From: Pterobdella sp. o SKG-2022
Lineage: Eukaryota > Annelida > Clitellata > Hirudinida > Piscicolidae
DNA: 64,000 nt
Direction of reading: 5' to 3'
Assembly (NCBI GenBank): GCA_964035795.1
Contig: OZ038320.1
Coordinates: 8,578,671 to 8,642,670 of the forward strand
Shown: positions 1 through 12,283 of the stretch, piece after piece
Layout of the letters: every line of letters begins with the position of its first letter
How positions within the stretch are numbered: position 1 is the stretch's first letter
Position numbers and translations under genes: made by a program
Notes under the pieces: generated by a model
What the model was told of the DNA's origin: nothing
Database searches by the model: none
The model's input: only the letters and a program-made list of their open reading frames with translations

Positions 1-209
1 GTATATTTAATGAAAAAATGAGTATTCAATAAATGGAACACAACACATGCAGTATATTACATAACTTATATAATCAAAACATACACATCGTAACCTCCAA
101 AATACATATAACACAGTACACCCTACAGAATATATATAATCAAAACATAAACCATCCAACCCCCACATTCACACACAGCATACGACATAACCCTCCAACC
201 ACTACCCAC

Positions 210-3200
210 CTGCAGATGTGCCCTCACTTCCATTTGAGCCTCATACTCCTTTTGCTGGTTCTTCAGCTTTTCCCCCCTCACCTTCACAAAATCCTCAAAG
301 TTTCCTGTGTTTGTTGAAAGCGCAGTGTGATGTTATAAACAGTTGGGTGACTGATTTTAAAATAAAATATTAAAAAAAGCTTTTTAAAGTCTGGTAAATG
401 CATAAAAATCAACGTAACATAAAAAACTGAAAACAAATAAAACTTCAAAAACAACCGACCTTTATAAGAGTCGATGATTTGGTCATGGAGATGAAGAATA
501 TCTGTGCAGACAGAGTTCAAGAATGATCTGAGAAGATCAAGTTATCAATGGCTTATCTCATTGAATGTGTGTTATAAGAATTAAATACATTTTTTTTCGT
601 ATATATGTATCTATTAAGCTATCGATCAATCTATCTACCTATCTATTCATTAAATTATCTATTTATAAGTCAATCTGGTATATATGAATGTCAAGCTAAA
701 AGATTCAAGATAACCTGTCGTGAGAGACTACCAGAATAGTCGTAGGCCACGTCTGAAACATAAAATTAATAAGCCCATAGTATATTCAAATAAAAAACAA
801 TGCAAAAAATAAAAAATTCTTATCAAAACCAGTGCCAGCTCAATACACAGATAATAGAAAATCAATATAAATCTTCTTCTTAGTCTATAATTAAACTTAA
901 AATGAGAGCAACTTTGGAGAAAAGCCTATAAATAAACATAAAGACACATGAAATTATTTGAATATTCTTATAAACTGCAACAATCAACAGTGCAAACCCA
1001 TATAGACCTCACCTGTAGGTACTCTTCAAGCCATATGACTGCCTTCATGTCCAACATGTTTGTGGGCTCTGATATTTACAAATAACAGAATGTATAAGAC
1101 GAGATTTCCGTTAGAGTTTTTGATATCATATATTAAAGAATATATTTATAATACTAATATTCTAATTATTACTAATTAATATGTATGAAAATTAATTATT
1201 ATAGATTTAGAAGAATTAATTTACCGTCGAGAAGTAGTAAGTCTGGCCTGTGGGACATTCATAAAGTAAAAGTATGAAAAATTTCAAAATTTTCATTAAA
1301 ACTCATTCAAGATAGATAACTAGATAGATATGTGAGAACCATCATACGGGAGAACGATGAATGATAAATCAACAACATATACATAAATATACAAATATAT
1401 CTATAAAGCAATAACCTGGAATAGAGGGCTTGTGCCAAAGCCAGTCTCATCCTCCAACCTCCTGAGAACTCCCTTGTGGTGGTTTAAAAATGGCTTTGAG
1501 AGATAAAGCTTCTAAATGATTAGTAATTGCATCGTTGTGAACGTTTTGTTTAAATGGAAAGTTTTGAGTAGTTCTATGGTATTATATTTATTCAATACCT
1601 CATACAATTGGTGCTATACATAACCAATATAAACTCCACCTAAAGTTCATGATTCAAACTTATAAAATGTATCATCCTGAACAAAACAACTGCCCTCAAT
1701 TGTATGTGATACAAATTCTCACCTGGTAGGCCTGGTCTGGTGCTCAGACTTGAAGCCCAGTCCTGCAAGTATCACTGCAGCCTGTTGGTCGCCATGATGC
1801 ATAACAATTGATTACAAAATTATGAACAAATGTATTCGTTTGTTACAGCAGAATTTTGAATTATCGAAAGAATTGAAAAAATAAGTTATTTCCTACTCCT
1901 TTTATTTGTTTATTAAATATTATTAATTTTATTCTTGTTTTTTGGGGAAATAGAAGTTATTCTAACTTATTTATTAAATAAATTACTTTTTAGTCATATG
2001 ATAAAAATAAACTTAGAAAATAATGAATTTTTCATTTCCAATAATGCCTCTAAACTGCTTGTACCCACAACAACAGCCTTCAAAACCACACAATCACCTT
2101 GGCAGGAGCTTTATCTGCATCGATGGCAGTGAGATGGGCATATATTTCGGAAAGTCTGTGGGCGTCATCAGATGAATCTGAACCTTGAGGTGGTGAGCCA
2201 TTAAATGGATGTGTATCAAAAAGGGGAACCATGACTAAATGATGGAACAAGTGTGATATTGAGTGATGTCGTTTAATGGTTTTATTAAGTAACTTGATAA
2301 TTCAAGTGTTTCATTAATTAATTGAGAAACTTCATTAGAGTATGTTGCGTTTAAAAGCATTTATAAAATAAAACTATTTTAGAGTAATTTTTGAATTTAT
2401 GTCTGACTTTCATTAACAAAAATGTGTGTTAAAAATGATATTAATAATGGATCAAGAAACTATGATATAGATGAAATAAATTTGTTGTAATACGTTATAT
2501 GATCAAACCTTGTGTATCGGTTTTTTGAGCCTGTCTGCAGTGGTTGAATAGTCGCAGTTAGTATCATTATTACACATATAAAAAGCAAAGTTTGCTTCGG
2601 AGTTGATAATAAATTATAAAAATTTCAGTTGAGATGTTCAGTTATCAAAATGAAAGCCAACTACAAGTGAGAGTTGAAAATTTGAAAATAAATAAATTTG
2701 ATGAAGAAATTGATTTAAAACAAAGCTATGAAATTTTACATTAAAATCACAATATTATGAGAGTAAAGTTACATAATAAACTTATAAATCTCGTGAAACC
2801 AAAAACAAAAAATAACCTAGCAACGATTTCTTTTTCTTCCTTCAACAGAGAATTCCTGACAACATCACATGATAAGACACTCTCAACTGCTGGCGTTTCA
2901 TCCCCCACCACCTACATGCCATTAGTAAATAAATATACAATACAAAAAAAAATTTCAACAATAATAATAAGTTAGTTAAAGAAATATATAAAAAAATATA
3001 AAATAATGAATGAATGATAAGTAACCAATTTAATAAATAAAGTGGTTGATCAAAACTTCTAACAATCGATTGTGCTAAGTGAAAATTCGAAAATGGTAAT
3101 AAACTTTGCCACCAGAGTACAAATCAAATACGCATGAACAGTAATGATACTCTAGAATAATACTGACATGACAAACTTCGATGAAACCAGCATCAAATAG

Positions 3201-6200
3201 CATATAAAAAATAAAAATCCACAAATAACAAAATAAAACAATAAAATTCCACAAGCACTAGGAAAAATAACAATCACACCCCACACCCAACCTCTCACAC
3301 AACATCCAACCTCAGCCACCACCCACCTCTTGTTCAACATGCAGCACTGTCATATGAGAAGGGATCTTAAGGGCCCTGGAAGCCAACATTTTTAAAAGGG
3401 TCGTCTTGCCTAAGTTGAGTGTTTATGGGGGGGAAAATTATGCTGGTGTGTTGATGGCTGTTTTGTTATACGTAACATCTTTGACGGCTTTTTATTCATA
3501 TGGTTTTCTTCAGTCTAATACATTAAACTTTTTAGCATTAACACTTCTATAAACTATTACACTAGGATTTTATAATGTATTCTATCATTACCATATAAAT
3601 AGAATACCTCCTAAAGTTACATGATAACCTACAACATAATAAAACTCAATGAAAACTCACCAATGCCATTACGTCCAATGAGTCCATACCTCCTGCCCTG
3701 GGCCATCACCAGGTTTGCCCCGCTTATCAACTGCCTGTTTATTTGTGCGGTATCATCTCATCATCGTTTTGCATACGTTTCCATGCTAGCATGGGTTGGA
3801 CTCAACAAATATCATTAATAATTAAAATACTAATGAAATTGTTATCAACTTAATAATAACAAAAAGTTTTTAAGTAAGTTGAACTTACATTATCAAATTT
3901 GTATACTTGATAATGTGGGTTGGACTCACGAAAAGCTTTGTGTTACCATTCAGTTAATAAAAGTGTTTGCTCCAAATCGTTTATGTTAATAGGCTAGTTC
4001 AGTAAATCATAATAATGAAACTTTTTCATTTTTATTGAAATCTATGAATTCTTATATAGTGATATTTATCTTTATTATTTGCGTCAAAAATCGTAGCAAA
4101 ATTTTGAGAAAAGTTTATCAAAATATTTATTAAAGTATTTTAAAAAAATTAAAGATCAGTTAACTAAATGATTTTCATAAATTGAAAAATGTCATCTAAA
4201 AAGTTATACTCTAGTAACCAATCAAGCCAATAGATATATAAGCACAAAAAAACTAACTTTTCTCCATATGACACATCAAAGTTGAAGATGCGAACATCTT
4301 GGCATCTACCACTACCGTCACTGTTCTCTTCTTTTCTATTCACCTGTTGAGACGCTGAAGCTTCGCCTGATGAGCTGTGGTGAAAGTCAACAAATTATTG
4401 TTACTATCGTCATCTTTATGAAAACTTAAGTTAAAATACAAAACAACAGAGCTTATTGGAAAAAAAATGTTTTAACTATTTAAACAGTTACTAAAACCAT
4501 TAAAAGGTTTAATGATTATGAGAATGATATTGTTAAGTATAATGATTGGGCTAAAACTAAATGCATCAAATGTTATCAAAAAATTTTTTTAGTAGTTTGC
4601 GTTGGAAATTTTATTAAAAACCAACGCTTCTTTAGGCTTTTTGACGTCACCTTCCCTCTTTTCTTTCTTTTCCTTCAACTTCAACTCTGCCTTCTCTAAC
4701 TTCTGCTTGTCTACTTTCTGTAGTTTATGCTGATGGTATGCATTGGTACACATCATTGTTTTTAACGAAATTTAGTGTCATCTTTAAGTTCTGAGAGGAT
4801 TTGATATTTACTGTTGTATAAACCAGATATATTTGTTGCTTGAATCGAAACCATACCAGTGTATGATAACACCAAAGTATATTGAATCAAGTATCAGAAT
4901 TAAAATCAATCAAACACAATATACAGCCAATTTTTTTTTACTAAAAATTTAATATTAATAGCATCAAATCAAATCAAATATGATGACCAAATACCATTGC
5001 AAATGAATTCTTTTAAATTAAGTTAATTTCTACAGTTTTTTTTAGATTCAATTAAAATATATCATCAAAATGAATGCTTAAAAAGCTGAAAATTCTTCAT
5101 CAATGGAAAGCACTGATTAATTATAGTTGTTTGCCTATTGATACAACAATCAGCATCACTAATCTACTGATGTGTATGCAAATGGCTTTAAAAGCCAATC
5201 CTCACTCTACTTCAAGGTAAATGTCACTATGATACGGCTCATGCAACACTAGATATGAATTAAAGAGAGAGATATCTTAATAATTAAATGATTAATTCCA
5301 ACTCAAATCTTATAATTGTTTTTTGTCTACTTGGAATGTGAAAATAATTCAAGTGGTAATTGCAAGATGAGAGCAGACTAGAAGAAGTTTCAAAAATGTG
5401 ATTATATTATGTAATCTAAGTTTTCTACTTTAAATAATAAAACATGCTCAATTAATATGACCTCAATTTTTTATTTAAAACCAAAAGAATGTTGAAAAAA
5501 GATTAAATATTTACTAACCAGAGTGTTGTCTTTCTTCATAACCCAGACATTTTCATTTTGATATTGTTCACTATGTGTTGTAATGAAGACTGGAGCATCT
5601 AACTGTTTCAAGCCCTCTTTTGGGTTGGCTATTGTGCCTCCACTTTATCATAAAGAATTATTTTTATTCTTTTGGATAATTAATTAATTATATGAAAAAT
5701 ATTTATTTCTCATTCATGCCTTTAAATGTTACTCTTTGTAAACCCTAATCAATAAATAATAAGAATGTTTTCAAGTGATTTTATTGTTTGAAATAAGTTT
5801 TAATAAACAGAATAAAACATGAAATTTTCCAAATAATAATTTTTAAAATGTTTCTTACAGCATAGTTTGCATTAACATTATTCTCTTATACATATATAAT
5901 AGTTGAATAATACTCTATAGAGGCTTCATATAACTGCTGGCACACTTCTGTCACATCTGTTTCATCATTTGATACCTGGTTTCAAAAACAATATTATCGG
6001 TGATACTCAAAAAAGAAAAATATTTACAAAATTGGATAGATAAATAGGAATATAATAAATATAAGCATGACTTTTTACCTCCTGCATAAAATGTCCAACA
6101 GCATCATACAAGTCTTCTGCACTATCGAAAGATTCTTCAGCCAAAATGCCTGTGATGAATGGAAATATTAAGCCTGTATTATTCTCTAAAATCGGTTTAA

Positions 6201-6384
6201 ATTAATAACATAATTTAATTATGCCGGCATTTGTTTCATTATACCAAGAGTTTCATTTTTATAAATTAATCTATCATGGTGATATTGGCTAAAAGTAATA
6301 TGAACAGTTACCTAAAATATACGAAAAACATTGTTGGTCAATGTGAGGGAATTGTTTAATAATGATATCTTCGCACGCTGTCAT
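210..6384 (-). CDS. ABCF3: ABCF3-type ABC ATPase, 5' 17 exons (gene runs off left edge)
   Basis: ABCF proteins are soluble twin-ABC ATPases, with no membrane domain, that act on ribosomes or stress pathways. Exons in order: 6384-6312, 6149-6079, 5975-5914, 5642-5519, 4729-4626, 4374-4258, 3734-3661, 3409-3327, 2911-2817, 2155-2098, 1781-1723, 1472-1416, 1247-1225, 1068-1013, 752-715, 527-460, 304-210. They join in phase into about 419 residues. The N-terminus starts MTACEDIIIKQFPHID, as in animal ABCF3. A Lys/Glu-rich linker follows (4729-4626). ABC1 then shows DVRIFNFDVSYG, Walker A GRNGIGKTT split across 3661/3409, signature FSGGWRMRLALAQAL, Walker B LLLLDEPTN split across a 23-nt microexon (1247-1225), and switch VVSHDR. 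The last visible exon ends in the ABC1-ABC2 linker. ABC2 (about 290 residues) lies outside the window. Each exon was placed by homology, GT-AG sites and phase. Family assignment is firm; single exon edges are less so. Confidence 0.93.
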
Positions 6385-6896
6385 TATAAAAATTGTATTG
6401 ATTTTTTAAATTTTAAAAATATTTTCGTCTTTCTAATAACTTTAACTTATTAGTGGTATAGTGTGTCTTATTAAAGAAAAGTCGATGAAACACACTTATT
6501 TACAAAGAAATAATAGCAAACTGATTCGATTCCTGTATACAAATTACAATAAATTTTTTTTTGAATTTTAAATAATAACATAAAAACTAAAATAATTTTT
6601 AAAACTTTTTATTTTTTAAAATACATTGGGAAAGTTTTTGGGGAATTTTCCTATACTTCCTCGATTTCTTTTTTAAAAATCTTTATGAATAGGCCCTATA
6701 CCAACTCAATTTATAACTAAAATAACACTATATCTAAAAATTTGCATCATTTATATAAAAAAAACTATAAAGTTTAAAGAATTTTTTATAAGACATACCT
6801 CATTCCTTTTACTGATTACTTACGTACTTTGCCAGTTTTCAACCACATTTTTTTCTCATTGAAAGTGTTCAGTATCAATTGATTGTGTCCAACACC
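6385..6896. promoter_or_regulatory. Divergent intergenic region between ABCF3 and the death-domain gene
   Basis: The two start codons lie back to back 512 bp apart, and no coding sequence is seen between them. The spacer is very AT-rich, and no clear TATA, CpG-rich stretch or named factor site could be singled out. Both 5' UTRs and both promoters should sit here, so shared control is plausible but is an inference. Confidence 0.5.
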
Positions 6897-9800
6897 ATGT
6901 ACCTCTATGACATGCCTTACAACTATCGCAGAGAATTATGTCAAGTTCTTGACCTCCTTGATAACGCCTGGAGAACGTTAGGTAATGTTATTGCAATTAT
7001 GTAAAGTTTCTAATGAACCTTCCTCTTATATTCACTATATATCATATCATATATTATATCATAAGCTTTTCATTAATGGCTTAATACTAAACTGGTGAAT
7101 GGGCGAATTTAAATTATTTTAATTGTTTTCAAGTTTTTGTATTTATACAATAAACTTTTAGAGCTCAGATGCTAGAACACTAGACTATTTTTTTAGACTA
7201 GTTACCTAAAGTTATCGTATGCGCTTTTGGGCTAACAGCTAACGCCTAGTTCCCAGTTTTTTTTCGCTACATTCAATTTGAAAAAAGGGCTTTGAACTAC
7301 ACTGAAAAGCGCTATAAAAAAACATTTTTTCATTAATTTACATCAAATTACAAAACATAATAATTATATCAAAATTAAAATCAATTTTATGATTAAATTT
7401 GTTTAGTTTTTGTTTGATTTCATAAAGAAGTATTTCTGTGCTGAAAGTCGTGTTCAGATGAGTGTTACTAGCCTATTTCAAACGACGTTTGATCAGACTT
7501 TTGTTTTCCACAAAATAACGTTGATAAACAATAATTTATGAAATAAAGTCTAAACTATAATTTGAAATAAAAGTTTGAAAAAAACTAAAACTCTGCCAAC
7601 AACTTGTTTTCAGCTGGAAGTGTGGGGTTAAGCGCCTTAGAAGTCAGACGTCTTGAGGAAGAGATACATAAACCATCAGGTTGTATTGGTATTTTTCTTA
7701 TATATAAATATATATATTTGAAGAAGTACAATAGACTGAATCTAAAAGTAAGGACAACAAACACAAAGTATTTATTAAATGACACGAAGCTTACATTATC
7801 AAGTGATAATGTAAGCTAGCCTTACGAAAAGCTTCGTGTCATTTAATAAATACTTTGTGTTTGTTGTCTTTAGATATGCATTCATCTATCAAATATATCA
7901 TTCAATAACTAAATAAATATAAATTCATGAGATTTAAAAGCTTTTTTCAGGGTATCTCTTGTGACAAAACGGTAAAATTTTGGTGTAAGATTTTGAGCCA
8001 TTTAGTTGCACTACATCTAGGATACTGTTTTGTCTGGTACTTTGATTTATCTTCCTGCTTGACAGGCAGTCCATCAGCAGCTCTATTAGACAAGCTGGGA
8101 TTAAAGAACTTCACAGTGGACGAACTGGCTTGCAAGTTGAAGGAGATAAAAATGATGAGAGCTGTGCACATTCTCGAACCTTTGGGTAGTTTGATTGATT
8201 ATAAAGTTTGATGCTGGTTCTATAATTATTGAGTTTTTGCATATCTATTGTTTAGAATATAATAACACGAAGACAAAGGTTCATTATCAAAAACGTATAC
8301 AGTTTTTTGAACTTGATAATGTAAGATATTCCTATAAATTATGAACCACTTCGCTACAAGGCAATGATTCGTTGTTTTGTTTATATATATTGTTTCCATC
8401 TTTGAAAATAATTTTTTTACATGTCTTTTATTGTGTCACTTGTGTGAAACTCGATGTAGAAAGCTAGTTAAAAGTAATTAATAGTGGAAAAGATATAATC
8501 ACGTGAGTTAACACTACTCTTATCATTAGTTTCAAAGAATCTATATGCCTCCTTAACAGAGATGTCGACAAAAGAACAAGGTTGGAATTCAAATACTGAT
8601 TATCCTAACCATTTTCTGCAAATAACTGTCATAACCTTTTTTTGATCGCTCAGTATTATCCCATATTATAAACTTTTCGATGAAGCTTTAAAATGAAAAC
8701 GTTTAATGTTTTCGATGACTCAAAGTATACAATGCCATTTTTTTAGGACCTAACAGAGTCTCGCCACAACTGCCCAGCCCCAGTGCATTCAGAGTCTTGC
8801 AAGTACATATTAACATTGTCTTTCAATAGTTGATTGCTTTATTGAAGGATATTAATTAATCACTACCAAAGTTATTCAAAGTGATGTGACAGTTTTAAAA
8901 CTAACATAAGCTGATTTTTGATTTTAAAAAATTATAAACAGGTATAATGAAAAGTTCTATTATTTTGCTTGTCAATTGAGCGATTTATTATATGAAGATG
9001 TTTGATCAAAGAGTGATTTATCCAGAAAGCTTATGAGCAAAATAATTTTTTTGGATACTTTTGTTTTAACTCATTTGCTTCGGTGTACTGACTCGTTCGG
9101 AAGATTAAACATGATAGTTTGAATGATGAGAATTGCTGTTTCTCTCAAAAACTTTTAACATCTACATTGAGTTTTTTAATTAGTAACAATAAGAAACTTG
9201 AAAATAACAGTGGTGAGGCTTTTAAAAAGTTTCACGTCATTTAACTCATTTTTAATTTTGCTATATTTAATATATTTTTTAAATGTTTCAACGTAGCACC
9301 AAATCCAGCGAATGAACTACGAGCAAATGAAAACTAAAACAATCGACAATGAGTTTCTTGAGCAACTAAAGAAGGATGAAAGTGCAAAAAGTATCGATGA
9401 AATAACTAAAAACGAAAAAACGACAAAAAAAAAAGAATTCAATACAGAAACGTTTGAGCTTGTTAAGCTTAAAAATAATAATAGTGTGAAGGTTGAAACA
9501 AATTTCCCGCCATCGACCGATTCAGAAAACACAGGCATCAACAGCTTATTAAAAAAGGACTTGGAGATGATGGATATGATGAAAATCTCATTATTAGAGG
9601 ATCTAGATGGAGACGAGAGTATTAAAAATGAAGGTAGTGATGTTATGATGAACAGTGGTAACACTAATGAAACATTCTCGAAAACCTCAGATGAAAAAAA
9701 TTCGAACAACCTTAAAAAAGCGGAAAATCAAACCCCAAACAACCTAAAAAATACAAAAGACCAGAATTCGAGCCACCTTAGAAGTTCAGAAGATCAATTA

Positions 9801-11094
9801 CAAAGCAACCTAAAAAGTTCAAAAACTCAAAACTCCAACATGAGTGAAAGTTCACAAGCTCATAACTCAAAAAAACAAGATAAAACGAAGGAGACGAAAC
9901 TTACAGCAAAAAAAGTATTAGATACATCTTCATTATCGTCTACATCAACAAGCACGTCTCTTCTAGACAACCTTACTGTCAAACAACTTGAGGTCTTTTA
10001 ATATACCATTTATAACTGTAGACCAAACAGATTGATTTTTTTTCAAATTTAGACTTTTTAATTTACAGGTTTTTAGTACGCAAAAATTTCCTTAATTAGA
10101 GTATCGTTAAATAAGAAAAACTTCGCTTTAAAATTATATGTTATACTGAATAAAAAAAAGTTAAAATAAATAATGACTTGAATGAATGAAGTAAATTTCC
10201 AATAAATTAATTTATAACCGTTATAGAACACTAAAATTGAATCTCTGTAAAACACATAAGGCTTTGCTGAGTGACACTGATGCTTCAGATTACACTGACC
10301 TGTATAACATAATGAAGAAGGAGGATGCCTCTAGATATGCTAGGTCAATTGATTTTTATATACAACTAATTTATACCATTTTTTTAAAATATGTTTTTCA
10401 AGTAAAAAATAGTGGATTATGAAGAAACTTTGGAATATATTTGTCTATATAATCAGCATTTAAGGCATTTTTTTCTTTCCCTCACTCAATTGAGATTTTT
10501 ATTAATTTTTAAATGATTGTTGATAATTATGCGCGTAGAATAAATGATAATTTTTTAAAAAGAATTTTGAGAATATTGATGAAGTTTTGATTGATGTAAC
10601 TTTTCAGAGACATCTTATGTATTTTTCTATGTAAAAGTTATCTATAGTTCAGAGGTAAAGCATTAGGGTAATTATTTAAAACTACCGGCTTCGATCCCGC
10701 GAAGGCCGACAATTAGCATCTGTTTCACAGTGTGTTTTCGCTACATTAAATTTGTAGCATGCACTTCGATCTATAAGCAAAAGTGCTTTTTAAATATCCC
10801 ATTAAAGAACATTACATATTGAAAATAATTCTATAAGTTTCGGTAAGTGTGGCCTTATCATAAAACATTAGCGATGTCATACTTACCGAAAATTATAGCT
10901 CGAGTTTCAACAAGAAACTTCCTCAAATTGATCTTCTGTAAATAAGTTGTAATTAAATAATCTGAAATCTTTGATAGATCTTCAAATCAAATAACAAATA
11001 CTTATATTATCTGCTATATACTTAATAATTTTAAATTGATTTTAGACTAGAAAAACTGAGACAGGATTTGGAAGAGAATGAAGATGATGACTGA
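6897..11094 (+). CDS. Death-domain adaptor-like protein, 384 aa, no kinase domain
   Basis: Exons 6897-6981, 7614-7679, 8066-8185, 8747-8802, 9297-9992, 10261-10343 and 11046-11094 join in phase to a stop at 11092-11094. Residues about 3-91 form a death domain of the IRAK/Pelle or MALT1 kind. Helix 1 has RRELCQVLDLLDNAWRTLA, the middle has GLSALEVRRLEEEI, and the distal part has PSAALLDKLGLKNFTVDELA. A Pro/Ser link follows. Residues about 110-341 are a disordered Lys/Ser/Asn/Glu-rich stretch with five 11-residue repeats (9708-9872). The C-terminus is acidic and probably helical (DLYNIMKKEDASRYAR, then an EENEDDD tail). Death domains assemble immune or apoptotic signalling complexes by homotypic contact. 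Unlike IRAK4 or Pelle, no kinase exons exist before the stop, which recalls Drosophila Tube. It could also be a scaffold unrelated to Toll signalling. The start is the first ATG before the domain; an upstream in-frame extension was not excluded. Confidence 0.82.
7258..7322 (+). repeat. SINE 3' tail fragment
   Basis: The block contains TTTTCGCTACATTCAATTTG and ends GAAAAGCGCTATAAAAAA. It matches the tail region of the tRNA-derived SINEs at 10637-10800 and 62246-62413. The tRNA-like head is missing or too decayed to see. It sits in intron 1 of the death-domain gene. Confidence 0.6.
7753..7868. repeat. Palindromic element, family B (MITE-like)
   Basis: A near-perfect inverted repeat with arms of about 40 bp. 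The left arm starts GACAACAAACACAAAG, and the same sequence returns inverted at 7829-7868. The centre has a further inverted pair (ATTATCA / TGATAAT) and the motif ACGAAAAGCTTCGTGTCATT. The same core recurs at 24128-24269 and, more decayed, near 3890-3970, 8265-8350, 12065-12125, 37340-37400, 46745-46800, 61285-61330 and 62650-62700. It lies in intron 2 of the death-domain gene. No coding capacity is seen. Confidence 0.8.
9708..9872 (+). repeat. Coding 33-bp tandem repeat (5 units) in the death-domain gene
   Basis: Five in-frame units of 33 bp encode NLKKAENQTPN, NLKNTKDQNSS, HLRSSEDQLQS, NLKSSKTQNSN and MSESSQAHNSK. The first four share the pattern (N/H)L(K/R)xxxxQ. The repeat sits in the low-complexity exon 9297-9992 and is likely a disordered spacer. 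Unit number may vary between alleles. Confidence 0.85.
10603..10935. repeat. Palindromic element, family A, interrupted by a SINE
   Basis: The left end carries TTTTCAGAGACATCTTATGT (10612-10631 region). The right part, about 10840-10920, holds an inverted pair TTTCGGTAAGTGTG / CATACTTACCGAAAA followed by TTATAGCT. The same end and core are seen at 32231-32407, 47128-47240 and 56282-56515. The SINE at 10637-10800 lies between the two parts and so probably inserted later. It lies in the last intron of the death-domain gene. Confidence 0.6.
10637..10800 (+). repeat. tRNA-derived SINE
   Basis: The head resembles a tRNA gene, with A-box-like TATAGTTCAGAGG near 10643 and B-box-like GGCTTCGATCCC near 10687. 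The body reads GGCCGACAATTAGCATCTGT, then TGTGTTTTCGCTACATTAAA, with a tail AAAGTGCTTTTTAAATATCC. The same order of blocks occurs inverted at 62246-62413, which defines a family. It sits in the last intron of the death-domain gene. Confidence 0.8.
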
Positions 11095-12150
11095 TTTGAA
11101 ATGTTTTTATATTTGTTATTTAATGAATTTTTGAGTTAATTGTTTGTGATTTATTTAAGTTCTTCAAGTGCTTCATTTCGAAAAAATATTCATTCAATGA
11201 AATCAAATTTGATAGAAATATAAAATAAAATTATTTTATTCGCTATGAATATTTTAGCCAGTCAGTATTCAAAAAGTGGGGTTTAAACAAAATTACCCAA
11301 AAAACTGTGCTAAAGAAAATTTACCGGTTTAAAGACACTGCCAATTTTTAGAAAAAAAATATTTTAAAACTTAATGAAAATGCTGTATGTTCTAAAAACA
11401 AAACAAAGTTTATCGACAAAATTTACTAAGCTTTTCGCAGGACTAGCCTCCCAATGCACAACGAAGAAAGGTTTTTTGTTATAATTAGTCTCACAAAAAC
11501 TTTGTAAATTTTTGTCTATAAGCTCATGGTTTGTTATTAATACGTTGAATAAAAGGCTAATTTCTATGTTCAAACATTACATACCCCAGAGAAAATCCGT
11601 TAAAATTACCACACAAAATGCCATCATTCACTGCAAAGAAACATTGTATTGAATTTAGTTAGGCAATATGTAAATTAAGACCGATTATGAATTGTCTTAT
11701 AACTAAGAGAAAAATTGGTTTGAAATATTTTTATTAACTTTAAATTTGAAAATACCTTGTGAAATGAAATCTATATAAAACAATAAAAATTATGTTTCCA
11801 GATAAATTAACTTATATAATTGAGCTTTGACAGTAATTTAAACAACTGAAAAAGCCATTGGACTTAGTATACAATGTCATAGATGCAATCGTGGTGGGCG
11901 AAAATCAACCTAGAAAAATATAAGGTTACAATTAGTTTAATTACATTAGGAATTAAGGCTTAACAATGGCGTCCTTGCCGCTTGTATGCATCTAGTATAA
12001 TGACACTTGGTGACAAAATAATAAATTCATTATGCAAAATAAAAATAAAAAACTAAATTATACCTAATAATTCACTTGATAGTGTAAGATTTTCTCACAA
12101 AAGCTTCGTGTATTGAGTTTTAAAATTTGTTTTCCTCAAAAAAAAACTCA

Positions 12151-12181
<31 letters not shown>

Positions 12182-12283
12182 TAACTTAGTAAACTTTAAC
12201 TTCAAAATTTCGTGATAAATTAAATAATCTCTAACGATGAAAAATTATTAAGGATAATAATAAATTAACAATAGTGATAACGG
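11095..12283. other. Tail-to-tail spacer, death-domain gene / GPD
   Basis: No gene is seen. An AATAAA at 11224-11229 could serve the death-domain transcript. A family B fragment containing AAAAGCTTCGTGT lies at about 12065-12125, and a TAA/ATA microsatellite at about 12150-12180. The remainder is AT-rich. Confidence 0.5.

Noticed and set aside
2180..2280. Extending ABCF3 exon 10 further upstream (to about 2194)
   Set aside because: The reading phase would not match exon 9; the acceptor before 2155 restores it and fits the family length.
7741..7870. A two-repeat CRISPR-like or tRNA-like structure
   Set aside because: The repeats are inverted, not direct with spacers, and belong to a dispersed palindromic family.
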